In this document: one piece after another, positions 1-8,234 of the stretch | Position numbering within the stretch: position 1 is the stretch's first letter | Layout of the letters: every line of letters starts with the position of its first letter | DNA from: Bacteroidota bacterium | Lineage (GTDB): Bacteria; Bacteroidota; Bacteroidia; Bacteroidales; DTGW01 | Reading direction: 5' to 3' | Assembly (NCBI GenBank): GCA_029572965.1 | Contig: JAKPQD010000288.1 | Location: forward strand, 16,790 to 80,789 | Length of the DNA stretch: 64,000 nt | The notes under the pieces: generated by a model | Told to the model about the DNA's origin: nothing | Seen by the model: only the letters and a program-made list of their open reading frames with translations | The model's database searches: none | Position numbers and translations under genes: made by a program

Positions 1-1250
1 TATCCACGGTCTATTTGTTCGATGTTATGAATAGTACTTTTGCCATTTGCAGATAAGGCTGCAATAAGCAATGCTACTCCTGCCCTGATATCTGGAGAGC
101 TCATGGTAGTAGGGCGGAGTTTATGTTCGTTACCCATCCCTATTACTGTTGCCCGGTGGGGGTCGCAAAGGATAATCTGGGCACCCATATCTATTAGTTT
201 GTCAACAAAAAACAAACGGCTTTCAAACATTTTCTGGTGAATAAGTACACTGCCCTTTGCTTTTGTAGCTACTACAAGGAATACACTGAGCAGGTCCGGG
301 GTAAGCCCTGGCCATGGGGCATCGGCAATAGTAAGAATAGAACCATCAATAAATGTATCAATTGTATATTCCTTTTGTGCAGGAATAAATATATCATCGT
401 TTTTTCGTTCAAGCGTTATTCCCAATCGGCTAAAGGCATTAGGAATAATGCCCAGGTTTTCGTACGAAACGTCTTTAATTGTGATTTCAGATTGGGTCAT
501 GGCGGCAAGTCCAATAAAACTGCCAATTTCAATCATATCAGGCAATATATTATGGTTACACCCATGCAAGTTGTTGACTCCTTCAATATTTAGCAGGTTT
601 GAACCTATGCCTGTAATTTTTGCTCCCATACTATTTAGCATTTTGCAGAGTTGCTGTATATATGGTTCGCAAGCAGCGTTGTATATAGTTGTTGTACCAC
701 TTGCCAGTACAGAAGCCATAATAATATTGGCAGTACCGGTAACAGAAGCTTCGTCAAGCAACATATATGTCCCTTTGAGTTTATCTGCCTTAACAGAATA
801 TATGTTATTTTCGGCATCGAAATCGAAATTTGCACCAAGTTGTTCAAATCCGATAAAGTGAGTATCCAAACGGCGGCGGCCAATCATATCGCCGCCAGGC
901 TTTGGCATATAACCAATGCCAAAACGGGCCAATAACGGGCCTATAATCATAATAGAACCTCTAAGGCTGGCAGCTTTTTTACGAAAGTCTTCTGTTTTTA
1001 AATAGTCTATGTAAACTTTTGAGGCATCAAAGCTATATTCGTATTCTTTAGTTTTGACAACTTCAACACCAAGTGACTTTAAGATATCTATAAGTATGTT
1101 AACATCCCGGATATCGGGGATGTTATTAATGTAAACCTTTTGTTCGGTGAGCAGACAAGCACAAATAACCTGTAAAGCTTCGTTTTTTGCACCCTGGGGC
1201 TTTAAAACTCCTTTAAGCTGCTTTCCTCCATGTACTTCAAAGATTGCCAT
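1..1250 (-). CDS. murA: UDP-N-acetylglucosamine 1-carboxyvinyltransferase (MurA), 3' end outside window
   Basis: Transfers enolpyruvate from PEP to UDP-GlcNAc, the first committed step of peptidoglycan synthesis, in the cytoplasm. The start is the ATG at 1250 (MAIFEVHGGKQLKGVL...), followed by the family segments QGAKNEAL, LRGSIMIIGPLLARFG and GRRRLDTHFIGFEQLGA. About 416 codons lie in the window; the C-terminus continues beyond base 1. The catalytic-loop position occupied by Cys115 in E. coli MurA is Asp here: the loop reads KPGGDMIGRRR with Asp at residue 121 (codon GAT at 888-890). Asp at this position is known from naturally fosfomycin-insensitive MurA enzymes. It lies 24 bp downstream of the DUF4290 gene on the same strand, so the two are probably cotranscribed. 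Confidence 0.95.
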   Translation of the reverse strand, partial: MAIFEVHGGKQLKGVLKPQGAKNEALQVICACLLTEQKVYINNIPDIRDVNILIDILKSLGVEVVKTKEYEYSFDASKVYIDYLKTEDFRKKAASLRGSIMIIGPLLARFGIGYMPKPGGDMIGRRRLDTHFIGFEQLGANFDFDAENNIYSVKADKLKGTYMLLDEASVTGTANIIMASVLASGTTTIYNAACEPYIQQLCKMLNSMGAKITGIGSNLLNIEGVNNLHGCNHNILPDMIEIGSFIGLAAMTQSEITIKDVSYENLGIIPNAFSRLGITLERKNDDIFIPAQKEYTIDTFIDGSILTIADAPWPGLTPDLLSVFLVVATKAKGSVLIHQKMFESRLFFVDKLIDMGAQIILCDPHRATVIGMGNEHKLRPTTMSSPDIRAGVALLIAALSANGKSTIHNIEQIDRG

Positions 1251-1274
1251 CAGATAAAAATGAAAGGGTTAGTC

Positions 1275-1922
1275 TCAGTTTTTTTTGTTTTTATTTTTAT
1301 TGTGATTGTTGCGGTTTTTGTTGTTTTGTTGGTTGTTTTTGTTGTGCATTTTATTTTTTTGAGAAAGAATAGCTTTTGTTTCTGAAAGTTTTAAAGAGTC
1401 CGGGTGGATATTTATTTTTCCTTTTGTAAGCTCTGATAAATCTTTGAAAATACTTTCATCATTAACCGATTCGCGGTTCCAGGTGAGGTATTGTTTTTTC
1501 ATAATATTGGCAAGCTGTTCTATCAAGGCATCTTTCATTGCCCCTTCTTCAAAATTGGCAACACTTTTAGCTATTTGTTCAGTAATTTTGCCATAATGCT
1601 TGTATTTGATGGAGGTTTGGGGATAAGATACCTTGCGGGGTTTAGTGTTTAAAGATTCTCGAGTGGGAACAGGATAAGGCGAGTCTATATCTAATTCAAA
1701 ATTGGCAATTACGTATAAATGATCCCAAAGTTTATGTTTAAAATCAGCCACATCGCGTAATTGCGGGTTGAGATTGCCCATAATGTTGATTAATTCTTGG
1801 GCTGCTCGGTTCCGTTCATCTCTATCAGCAATATTTTTAATGTGGTCAACTAATAAATGTATATGTCTGCCATATTCTGGCAATGCTAATTTTTTTCGCG
1901 AGGTATTGTAGTCTTTTTTCAT
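1275..1922 (-). CDS. DUF4290 family protein
   Basis: Conserved protein of unknown function that I associate with Bacteroidota and the DUF4290 family, 215 aa. The N-terminal part (LALPEYGRHIHLLVDHI, then an NRAAQELINIMGNLNPQLRD-like segment) is the recognisable core. The C-terminal 30 residues are almost only Asn, Lys and Gln, a low-complexity disordered tail whose length probably varies between strains. No signal peptide or membrane segment is seen. It lies directly upstream of murA on the same strand, which suggests a housekeeping role, but no function can be assigned. Confidence 0.8.
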   Translation of the reverse strand: MKKDYNTSRKKLALPEYGRHIHLLVDHIKNIADRDERNRAAQELINIMGNLNPQLRDVADFKHKLWDHLYVIANFELDIDSPYPVPTRESLNTKPRKVSYPQTSIKYKHYGKITEQIAKSVANFEEGAMKDALIEQLANIMKKQYLTWNRESVNDESIFKDLSELTKGKINIHPDSLKLSETKAILSQKNKMHNKNNQQNNKNRNNHNKNKNKKN

Positions 1923-2070
1923 TCGTAAGAGTTTTTAATTTGTTCAAATCTAATTATTTAGGCTGTCAATATTTGCCATTTAATGTGAATGGATGGAACA
2001 CCTGTGTTGGCAATTTTATTATTATCGTGAATATTCATTTTGTTTAGAGTGCTTTGCTATGTTGCGTTTG

Positions 2071-2092
2071 ATAAAACATGCTCGTTTTATGG
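2071..2092. repeat. Small hairpin carrying a 16-nt motif (copy 1)
   Basis: The 318-bp gap between psd and the DUF4290 gene contains ATAAAAC-atgctc-GTTTTAT (2071-2090), a perfect 7-bp inverted repeat. Its 3' part, CATGCTCGTTTTATGG (2077-2092), recurs exactly at 2221-2236. It could be a weak hairpin downstream of psd or a scrap of a dispersed repeat. Nothing else is evident in the gap. Confidence 0.45.
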
Positions 2093-2220
2093 TTTAAATA
2101 TTAAAAAGTTAGTTAAAGCTAACTGATGCTCAAAACTTTATTTTGTCCGTATATAAAGTTTTAATTAGGTCGGATGGAACTCGCATGATGAATTTTCATC
2201 CTTGTTTGTGTTTAACGTAT

Positions 2221-2236
2221 CATGCTCGTTTTATGG
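2221..2236. repeat. 16-nt motif (copy 2)
   Basis: Exact second copy of CATGCTCGTTTTATGG, 144 bp from the first and in the same orientation. It lies 4 bp beyond the psd stop codon. The palindromic left arm of copy 1 is missing. Confidence 0.4.
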
Positions 2237-2240
2237 GCGT

Positions 2241-2936
2241 TTATGATGTAGCTTTTGCCAGTATTGTAATATTGCCTACGACCCGTTCTCCGGCTTTAAC
2301 ACGGATATCAGCACTTAAAGGTATAAATAAATCAACACTTGAGCCCCATATTATAAAACCGAGATCATTGCCCTGGTTAATATAATTATTTTCGTTGGCA
2401 TAAGATACAATTGCCCCACCTGTTTGTTTTAAAAATATTTCAGTGCCGGTATCTGAAATAAGGCCAACTGAGGCACTTTCTTTGTGTGACAATAGCTGGT
2501 GCCATGCTATACGGTAATCTTCAAGCTGAAAATGACAATATTTAACTTTGCCACTAAGTGGTACCCGTAATACATGAATATCGGTTAAAGACAATGATAT
2601 TTCAACCCTGACAAATTTTTTTTTAAAGTATTCCGGTTCAACAACTTCTGTAACAGAGGTTATTCTTCCATCAACCGGGGCATAAATATATTTTTCGTCT
2701 GGTATAACTTTTCTTTCAGGGTTTCTGAAATAATAAATAAGAGAAAGGAAAGCCGCAATACTTAAAATGTAAATGATGGTCAATATTGTATTGCTTATAG
2801 AAAGGAAAAATAAGATCCCATTTGCAATCAATAACCAACTAAGCATATTGGCAATAATGCTTTTTCCTTCAGGATGTAGCCTGAACTTTTTTTGGGCTAG
2901 TTTAGTAGTATTTACTATCAGCTCTTTGATTGTCAT
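2241..2936 (-). CDS. psd: Phosphatidylserine decarboxylase proenzyme (short type)
   Basis: Decarboxylates phosphatidylserine to phosphatidylethanolamine at the inner membrane. The 231-aa proenzyme has hydrophobic segments near residues 28-67, the substrate-domain motif YAPVDGRI, DIHVLRVPLSGKV, and the self-cleavage site WGSSVDLFIP; cleavage would fall between Gly198 and Ser199, making the pyruvoyl group on the small subunit. The length fits the short PSD type. It sits 12 bp after cdsA, which makes the CDP-diacylglycerol that feeds the same pathway, so the two form a phospholipid module. The phosphatidylserine synthase gene expected beside it is not in this window. Confidence 0.95.
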   Translation of the reverse strand: MTIKELIVNTTKLAQKKFRLHPEGKSIIANMLSWLLIANGILFFLSISNTILTIIYILSIAAFLSLIYYFRNPERKVIPDEKYIYAPVDGRITSVTEVVEPEYFKKKFVRVEISLSLTDIHVLRVPLSGKVKYCHFQLEDYRIAWHQLLSHKESASVGLISDTGTEIFLKQTGGAIVSYANENNYINQGNDLGFIIWGSSVDLFIPLSADIRVKAGERVVGNITILAKATS

Positions 2937-2948
2937 TTATACAAAATG

Positions 2949-3761
2949 TTAAATCAATTGCAAATATATATAAAGTGCCGGGATAGCCAAAAATAAGGCA
3001 TCAAATCTGTCCATTACTCCTCCGTGTCCTGGCAATATATTGCCTGAGTCTTTCACTCCGATGCTGCGTTTGAGCATGCTTTCGGACAAATCTCCCAGTG
3101 TGCCAAATATTGTCGTGATAAGAGCAAATACTAACCACTGAAATAAGGATAAATCGGTAAAAAAATGAGCTATAACAACTGCTGTAACAAAAGAAACCAG
3201 AAGTCCGCCAATTGCCCCTTCCCATGATTTTTTGGGAGATACTCGTTCTAACAGGCGCCTTTTGCCAAATTGTTTGCCTATAAGGTAGGCAAAGGTGTCA
3301 TAAGTCCAGATAAGAATAAAATAGCCAAGTACAAGATGCGAATTAAACTGGTAAATGTTGTCCCTGTATGCAATGGGCCATAAAAGGCATACAGGCAGGC
3401 CAATATAAATAATACCAAGCACAGTTGCTGCAATGTTTTCAAAAGGTTTATCGTTTACCCTGAATAACTCGCTGATAACTATGTATAAAAAGCTGGGAAT
3501 TACCAGTAGATACCATTCTGAAGAAATAAGGCCTGCCGAGATAAAGAATGACAAAAGAAACAAGATGCCTGTAATAACGATACCAGACCATCGTTGGGGT
3601 TTAATATTAACAACAAAGAACATGCCGTAAAATTCCCATAATGCCCCGATGATTAAAAGTAAAAAGAATGCCAGAAAAGAAATGGAACCTCCAAGAATGC
3701 ATAAAAGCATTACAGCAACAAGGATGCCCCCGGATATTGTACGTTTCCCAATTTCGCTCAC
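2949..3761 (-). CDS. cdsA: Phosphatidate cytidylyltransferase (CDP-diacylglycerol synthase)
   Basis: Makes CDP-diacylglycerol from phosphatidic acid and CTP in the inner membrane. The 270-aa protein is a chain of hydrophobic segments. The family signature lies at about residues 226-248: SMLKRSIGVKDSGN followed by LPGHGGVMDRFD, including the metal-binding Asp and the PGHGG loop. A second conserved stretch, SPKKSWEGAIGG, is at about residue 175. Its start overlaps the end of the DUF2007 gene by 4 bp (ATGA type), so translation is probably coupled. psd follows 12 bp downstream. Confidence 0.96.
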   Translation of the reverse strand: MSEIGKRTISGGILVAVMLLCILGGSISFLAFFLLLIIGALWEFYGMFFVVNIKPQRWSGIVITGILFLLSFFISAGLISSEWYLLVIPSFLYIVISELFRVNDKPFENIAATVLGIIYIGLPVCLLWPIAYRDNIYQFNSHLVLGYFILIWTYDTFAYLIGKQFGKRRLLERVSPKKSWEGAIGGLLVSFVTAVVIAHFFTDLSLFQWLVFALITTIFGTLGDLSESMLKRSIGVKDSGNILPGHGGVMDRFDALFLAIPALYIYLQLI

Positions 3762-3964
3762 AGTGCAGATTTTTTAATTATTTGTAACGCTTTTTCAGTG
3801 TTTTCTTCTTTTACATATACTTCGATATTGCCAAAAGCCTGGTATGATGAGTCGCGCTTGTTTATCTTAACAGCCTTAATGGTATTTTCATCAAGTAGTT
3901 CGATAACAATATCTGCTTGATAATCTTTATCTGTTTTGTATATTTTAACCCATCCTTGTTCCAT
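3758..3964 (-). CDS. Small DUF2007-type signal-transducing-like protein
   Basis: 68-aa soluble protein ([19 protein letters not shown]...) with the small alpha/beta pattern of DUF2007 proteins: a strand, a helix around YQADIVIELLDE, then strands ending in IEVYVKEENTEKALQIIK. DUF2007 has a PII-like fold in known members, but no ligand is established here. It is locked between ftsH (its ATG overlaps the ftsH stop by one base, TAATG) and cdsA (4-bp overlap), so it is part of the same transcript. The family call rests on the length, the segment pattern and the neighbourhood. Confidence 0.75.
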   Translation of the reverse strand: MEQGWVKIYKTDKDYQADIVIELLDENTIKAVKINKRDSSYQAFGNIEVYVKEENTEKALQIIKKSAL

Positions 3965-6030
3965 TATGCTTGTTGGTCTTTATTTTCGGTTGGTTCGGGT
4001 TTGTTACCTTCTTTTGTTTCATTCTCTGTTTTACCATTTTTGATAAGAAGCTGATGTTCTTCCGGAATTCCACCTTTTCGTGGGCCAAAGATATTTTCTA
4101 AATCATCACTAAACAACACTTCTTTGTCAAGTAATATCTGTGCAAGCTGGTTTAGGCCCTCACGGTTTTCAGTCAAAATCTGTTTAGCGCGTTGATATTG
4201 CTCTTCTACAATGTTTTTAGCTTCTATATCAATAAGTTCGGCTGTTTTTTCGCTATATGGTTTTCCAAAAGTAAATTCGCTCTGTCCTGATGAATCGTAA
4301 AAACTTAAATTGCCAATCTTTGGGCTCATCCCAAAGTATGAGACCATGGCATACGATTGTTTGGTAACTCGTTCGAGGTCGTTAAGGGCACCTGTCGAAA
4401 CTTTTCCAAATACTATATCTTCTGATGCTCTGCCGCCTAAAGCTGAGCACATTTCATCCAAAAGTTGTTCACGGGTAGTGATTTGTCTTTCTTCTGGCAG
4501 ATACCAGGCTGCACCTAAGGCCCTGCCTCGAGGGATAATAGTAACTTTCACCAACGGATTGGCATGTTCGAGCAACCAACTGACAGTTGCATGGCCAGCT
4601 TCGTGAAATGCGATGGTTTTCTTTTCCAACTTAGAAACTATTTTGTTGCGTTTCTCAAGTCCGCCTATGATGCGGTCTATAGCATCAAGGAAATCCTGTT
4701 TTTCAACGGCTTTTTTATCTTTTCGGGCAGCAACAAGTGCAGCTTCGTTACATACATTGGAAATATCTGCTCCGGAGAAGCCTGGTGTTTGTTTTGCAAA
4801 AAAATCAATGTCAATATCATCTGCTAATTTGAGGGGTTTCATGTGTACTTTAAATATTTCCAGGCGTTCTTTCAAATCAGGCAGTTCAACGTGTATCTGT
4901 CTGTCAAAACGTCCTGCGCGCAGCAATGCACGGTCAAGCACATCGGCACGGTTAGTAGCAGCAAGGATAATAACACCTGTGTTTGGGGCAAAACCATCCA
5001 TCTCGGTAAGCAACTGGTTGAGCGTATTTTCACGTTCGTCATTAGCGGCAAAACCTCCACTTCTGCCTCTGGCACGACCTACAGCATCAATTTCGTCAAT
5101 GAAAACAATGCATGGAGCTTTTGCTTTTGCTTGTGCAAAAAGGTCACGAACGCGTGATGCTCCTACACCGACAAACATCTCTACAAAGTCAGATCCCGAC
5201 ATGGAGAAAAATGGTACATTTGCTTCTCCTGCAATAGCTTTTGCAAGCAAAGTTTTACCTGTCCCCGGAGGGCCTACAAGCAACGCACCGCGTGGGATTT
5301 TCCCCCCGAGTTCGGTATATTTCTTAGGGTTCTTTAGAAAGTCAACAATTTCTTTGAGCTCTACTTTAGCTTCTTCCAACCCTGCAACATCATTAAAGTT
5401 GATTTGAATGCTGGCTTCTTTGTCGAAGATTTTTGCTTTCGACTTGCCAACATTAAATATGTTGGCTCCTCCTGGCCCAGCTCCGGTGCCTCCGGTCATT
5501 CTTTTGTACAAAAATCCCCAAAGGGCAATGAGGATAACTATGGGCAATACAAAGCTGATAAGAATTTCAAAAAGATAATTTTTTTCGGTTTTGCTCGAAG
5601 CGTAAATTTTTTCATTGTCAGGGAAGTCTGCCTGAAATTCTTTCAAACTGTTTTCAAAAGAAGCCTGGTCGCCAATTTGCATCTCAAAGTGCGGGCCTTC
5701 TTTGGGGATTTTTGAAAAATTTCGGCCTACTATTTTTTGATATTTGTCTAATCTGTCTTTTTTTAGTGTAATGCGTGCTGTTTCTTTGTTGATTATTTCG
5801 ATTTTGTCCACGTCTTTAGCAGTTATCATAGTTTTGAAATCTTTCATAAAGATTTCTTGCGGGCCCGAGCTGCTAATAAAAAACTGGATACCTATAAATG
5901 CTGCTGCAATTAAACCATAAACCCCAAAAGGGTTAATTTTAGGTTTGGGAAGATTTTCGCCACCTAAGCCTTGTTTTTTTTCTTTTTTAGGCTTCTCTTG
6001 TTGCTTATCTTTGTTTTTTGCGTTGTTCAT
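3964..6030 (-). CDS. ftsH: ATP-dependent zinc metalloprotease FtsH
   Basis: Membrane-anchored AAA+ protease that degrades misassembled membrane proteins and short-lived regulators. Of 688 aa, transmembrane segments lie at about 35-52 and 155-172 and flank a periplasmic domain. The AAA module has Walker A GPPGTGKT (253-260), Walker B IVFIDEID, and the arginine-finger region RAGRFDRQ. The zinc protease site is HEAGH (476-480) in [11 protein letters not shown]. The C-terminal tail is charged and low-complexity. Its start overlaps the end of rsfS by 4 bp, and its stop overlaps the DUF2007 start. Confidence 0.98.
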   Translation of the reverse strand: MNNAKNKDKQQEKPKKEKKQGLGGENLPKPKINPFGVYGLIAAAFIGIQFFISSSGPQEIFMKDFKTMITAKDVDKIEIINKETARITLKKDRLDKYQKIVGRNFSKIPKEGPHFEMQIGDQASFENSLKEFQADFPDNEKIYASSKTEKNYLFEILISFVLPIVILIALWGFLYKRMTGGTGAGPGGANIFNVGKSKAKIFDKEASIQINFNDVAGLEEAKVELKEIVDFLKNPKKYTELGGKIPRGALLVGPPGTGKTLLAKAIAGEANVPFFSMSGSDFVEMFVGVGASRVRDLFAQAKAKAPCIVFIDEIDAVGRARGRSGGFAANDERENTLNQLLTEMDGFAPNTGVIILAATNRADVLDRALLRAGRFDRQIHVELPDLKERLEIFKVHMKPLKLADDIDIDFFAKQTPGFSGADISNVCNEAALVAARKDKKAVEKQDFLDAIDRIIGGLEKRNKIVSKLEKKTIAFHEAGHATVSWLLEHANPLVKVTIIPRGRALGAAWYLPEERQITTREQLLDEMCSALGGRASEDIVFGKVSTGALNDLERVTKQSYAMVSYFGMSPKIGNLSFYDSSGQSEFTFGKPYSEKTAELIDIEAKNIVEEQYQRAKQILTENREGLNQLAQILLDKEVLFSDDLENIFGPRKGGIPEEHQLLIKNGKTENETKEGNKPEPTENKDQQA

Positions 6031-6422
6031 GCCGTTACTTTTACTGGTTCTTTAATTTTTTCAATTTTTCCATCAGCCCAAAGGTCTTCTAACTTATAAA
6101 AGTTCCGGTATTCTTGTTGAAATACATGAACTATTACATTGTAAAAATCTAATAGGACCCAAAGACCATTTTCTTTTCCTTCAACATGGTGAGGATATAC
6201 TTTGTTTTGTTCCCACAAAGTTTTTTCAATATTTTCTGCTATAGCATTGACATGGGTGGTAGAATCTGCCTGACAAATAATAAAGAAATCGCATATTGCA
6301 TTTCCAGTTTTTTGAAGGTCTATCTTAACAATCTCTTTGCCTTTTATTTCCTGGATTGCATCGATAATAGCATTTGCCAATTCTTGGTCAGTAATGTTTT
6401 TTTCAGCTTTTTTTCTGTTCAT
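6027..6422 (-). CDS. rsfS: Ribosomal silencing factor RsfS
   Basis: 131-aa RsfS/Iojap protein that binds ribosomal protein L14 and blocks subunit joining, lowering translation when nutrients are scarce. The recognisable core is AIIDAIQEIKGKEIVKIDL, then CDFFIICQADSTTHVNAIAENIE and ENGLWVLLDFYNVIVHVFQ. It appears to be the first gene of a minus-strand transcript rsfS-ftsH-DUF2007-cdsA-psd; it is coupled to ftsH by a 4-bp overlap, and a candidate -7 box lies just upstream at 6437-6444. Confidence 0.95.
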   Translation of the reverse strand: MNRKKAEKNITDQELANAIIDAIQEIKGKEIVKIDLQKTGNAICDFFIICQADSTTHVNAIAENIEKTLWEQNKVYPHHVEGKENGLWVLLDFYNVIVHVFQQEYRNFYKLEDLWADGKIEKIKEPVKVTA

Positions 6423-6436
6423 TTAAAAAATTTTGG

Positions 6437-6444
6437 CAAAAATA
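6437..6444 (-). promoter_or_regulatory. Candidate -7 box of the rsfS-ftsH operon
   Basis: The minus strand reads TATTTTTG, matching the Bacteroidota consensus TAnnTTTG, 15 bp before the rsfS ATG. No clear TTG at the -33 distance was found, so support is partial. Confidence 0.35.
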
Positions 6445-6666
6445 GCTTTTTTTCCATTCTTATACTTTGCCTTAGCTTGCATATTTTCAAATTTAGGTGC
6501 TGGTATTTATTAAAAAATGTTACTAAGTTAAAGTCGGTTCGACATGGGAAAAATGCTTATGTGTTTGATATTTTCAAGCATTGCAAATTTTTGCTTTGAA
6601 GCAAAAGTTTCAAAAACTGAAGGTTGTCGTATTTTGGCTAAAAAAGGTTTTATCGATGGCTCCGGG

Positions 6667-6715
6667 CAGCAGCTCGCTTTGCTCAGGCCGTTGTCCGGAG
6701 CAAAGCGAGCTGCTG
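6667..6715. repeat. Perfect 18-bp inverted repeat (hairpin)
   Basis: CAGCAGCTCGCTTTGCTC at 6667-6684 is the exact reverse complement of 6698-6715, with a 13-nt loop. It sits in the 651-bp non-coding stretch between rsfS and the IS110 remnant, 15 bp before the 32-nt motif at 6730. Two more short hairpins lie to its left: AATGCTT/AAGCATT at 6552-6582, and a TTTTGCTT/AAGCAAAA pair at 6589-6606. There is no T-run on either strand, so it is not an ordinary terminator. Confidence 0.75.
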
Positions 6716-6729
6716 TTCAATATTTTCCA

Positions 6730-6761
6730 AATAATAATTGACGATGTTATTCTTATATCGA
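6730..6761 (+). repeat. Dispersed 32-nt motif (copy 1)
   Basis: AATAATAATTGACGATGTTA followed by TTCTTATATCGA. It matches 40403-40434 at 30 of 32 positions. It is enclosed by an 8-bp inverted repeat, AATATTTT (6719-6726) and AAAATATT (6771-6778), so it would sit in a loop, as copy 2 does. Confidence 0.65.
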
Positions 6762-6843
6762 AATCACTTTAAAATATTTAGAAAAACAAGAGGGTGTGTT
6801 CTATGTTGTAAAACAAACCACTGGTCAAAATAGTTGCTTTTTT

Positions 6844-6900
6844 TTAAACGGCGGCCATCCGGGGACCCTAAAATGTCCCATAAGGGTGGCCGCTGTTTAA
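6844..6900 (+). repeat. Compound hairpin with GGCCGCTGTT core (copy 1)
   Basis: TTAAACGGCGGCCATCC (6844-6860) pairs with GGGTGGCCGCTGTTTAA (6884-6900). In plus-strand RNA all 17 positions pair, two as G-U. Inside lies a second stem GGGAC/GTCCC (6862-6866 with 6875-6879). The core resembles the hairpin at 21036-21067. No T-run follows. Confidence 0.6.
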
Positions 6901-6991
6901 AAATTAAATAGCTTAATTCCTTATAATTTAACCTATAAACCAATCTTCTATTAGCGATCTTTTGTCGCAAGTTCTCTTATCATATTTTATA

Positions 6992-7058
6992 GGAGCAGGA
7001 AGCAAACTAAAAATAGCAGTCAATTGCTGCATACACCCTCTAGCGTTTTTCCTGCTTC
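6992..7058. repeat. Hairpin 3' of the IS110 remnant
   Basis: GGAGCAGGAA (6992-7001) and TTCCTGCTTC (7049-7058) pair at 10 positions with one wobble, enclosing an inner GCAG/CTGC pair (7016-7030). It begins 16 bp beyond the remnant transposase stop. Non-coding ends of IS110/IS1111 elements are known to encode structured RNAs, so it may be a relic of such an end; this is inference. Confidence 0.4.
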
Positions 7059-7073
7059 AAATAAATTTACAGG

Positions 7074-7545
7074 TTACTGTAATATTCCTAATTGATATTT
7101 TTCTTTTTTTATAAGTACATGCCTTATCCTACTTAAAAGCCTTTTTGCAATCTTTACTATTGCTTTATTGGCCTCCATTCTTGGTAGAAGTTCTTTATAA
7201 CATTGCAACAATGCAGGGTCTTTTCTTACAGCAACCCAAGCGCATTCTACCAGTATTGACTTTAAAAATTTGGTTTCCTCTTCTTGTTATATGCCCAACT
7301 CTTTCGTTGTCGCCACTGCTATGACAATTGGGTATTAAGCCAAAAAAGCTACAAAGCTCGTCAAACCTTTCAAAACGTTTTATATCTCCAATTTCGGTCA
7401 AAAATATCATTGCCGAGGTTATGCCAATAGACGGCACAGAAAGCAATAAACTTATATTGTCTTTATATCGTTCTGTTTGTGACAACTGTTTTATTTGCTT
7501 ATCAAGGTTAATTTTCTTTTGACCAAAGCTTGACTTTACAAACAT
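7074..7545 (-). pseudogene. IS110-family transposase remnant (5'-truncated, frameshifted)
   Basis: Only the C-terminal Transposase_20 half of an IS110/IS116/IS902-type DEDD transposase is left. The first reading frame gives LLSVPSIGITSAMIFLTEIG, FDELCSFFGLIPNCHSSGDN and GHITRRGNQ, the conserved C-terminal block. A one-base shift near 7265-7270 moves the homology into another frame, which continues LVECAWVAVRKDPALL...YKELLPRMEANKAIVKIAKRLL and stops at 7074. The N-terminal RuvC-like domain is missing upstream of about 7540. It cannot encode an active enzyme. Confidence 0.85.
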
Positions 7546-7606
7546 ATGAACTAAAAAGAAATATTAACCGCAAAGTTCACGAAGAAAGAATAAATGGGGT
7601 ATTTTA

Positions 7607-8218
7607 TTAAAATGTGTCAATTTTTTTAAAAGAATAGCCCTTTAATTTATCAAGCATAATAGGCAATGCAGAAACCAGAATATCCTTTGTTCTTTCTGTA
7701 TCATGCAAAACTATTATTGAACCATTTCGCACATTATTACAAACATTAGCAACAACAGTGTCTACAGATATTTCTTTTTTAAAATCGTAAGCCATAACAT
7801 CCCAAAGAACAAGCTTATACCGTTTTATTAACCATAAGTACTGGCTTAAAGTCATGCGTCCATACGGAGGGCGCACTAAATCTGATGAAATAAGCCTGTT
7901 ACACTGCTCAATGTTTTCTGCAAAAGCACTTTTAGTAATTGAAATGCCTGAAATATGCAAATATCCATGAATACCTACAGCATGGCCTTGTTCTACAATA
8001 CTTTTAAACAGCCCGGGATGAGCTTCGACTTGTTTTCCGAGACAAAAGAATGTAGCCTTAGCATTATAAGCTGCCAAAATTTTAAGCACCTGAGAAGTAA
8101 CTTCCGGAGTTGGCCCATCATCAAAAGTAAGGAATAACGATAGTTCTGAACACTTTATTTTTTTTACCGCAGAAGGGTAAAGGAATGTAAATAAACCATT
8201 AGTGATTTTATCCAGCAT
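7607..8218 (-). CDS. Polysaccharide deacetylase (NodB/CE4 family)
   Basis: Predicted metal-dependent N- or O-deacetylase acting on a surface or cell-wall polysaccharide. CE4 motifs in order: TFDDGP, the HGYLH variant of the metal His pair (H-x3-H, with Gly where Ser/Thr is usual), RPPYG, WDVMAYDF and IIVLHD. The chosen start is the ATG at 8218 (MLDKITNGLFTFLYPSAV, 203 aa), because an upstream in-frame ATG would run 68 bp into the glycosyltransferase gene. A hydrophobic N-terminal stretch could be a membrane anchor. It lies 16 bp after the glycosyltransferase and is probably cotranscribed with it. Confidence 0.88.
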   Translation of the reverse strand: MLDKITNGLFTFLYPSAVKKIKCSELSLFLTFDDGPTPEVTSQVLKILAAYNAKATFFCLGKQVEAHPGLFKSIVEQGHAVGIHGYLHISGISITKSAFAENIEQCNRLISSDLVRPPYGRMTLSQYLWLIKRYKLVLWDVMAYDFKKEISVDTVVANVCNNVRNGSIIVLHDTERTKDILVSALPIMLDKLKGYSFKKIDTF

Positions 8219-8234
8219 CAATTGGATTTGGCAG

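Noticed and set aside
40..861. Plus-strand short frames within murA
   Set aside because: Overlap the murA frame on the minus strand and show no protein-like features.
4613..5407. 264-aa open frame on the plus strand inside ftsH
   Set aside because: Shadow of the ftsH coding frame; the opposite strand has intact AAA and HEAGH motifs and this frame shows no recognisable domain.
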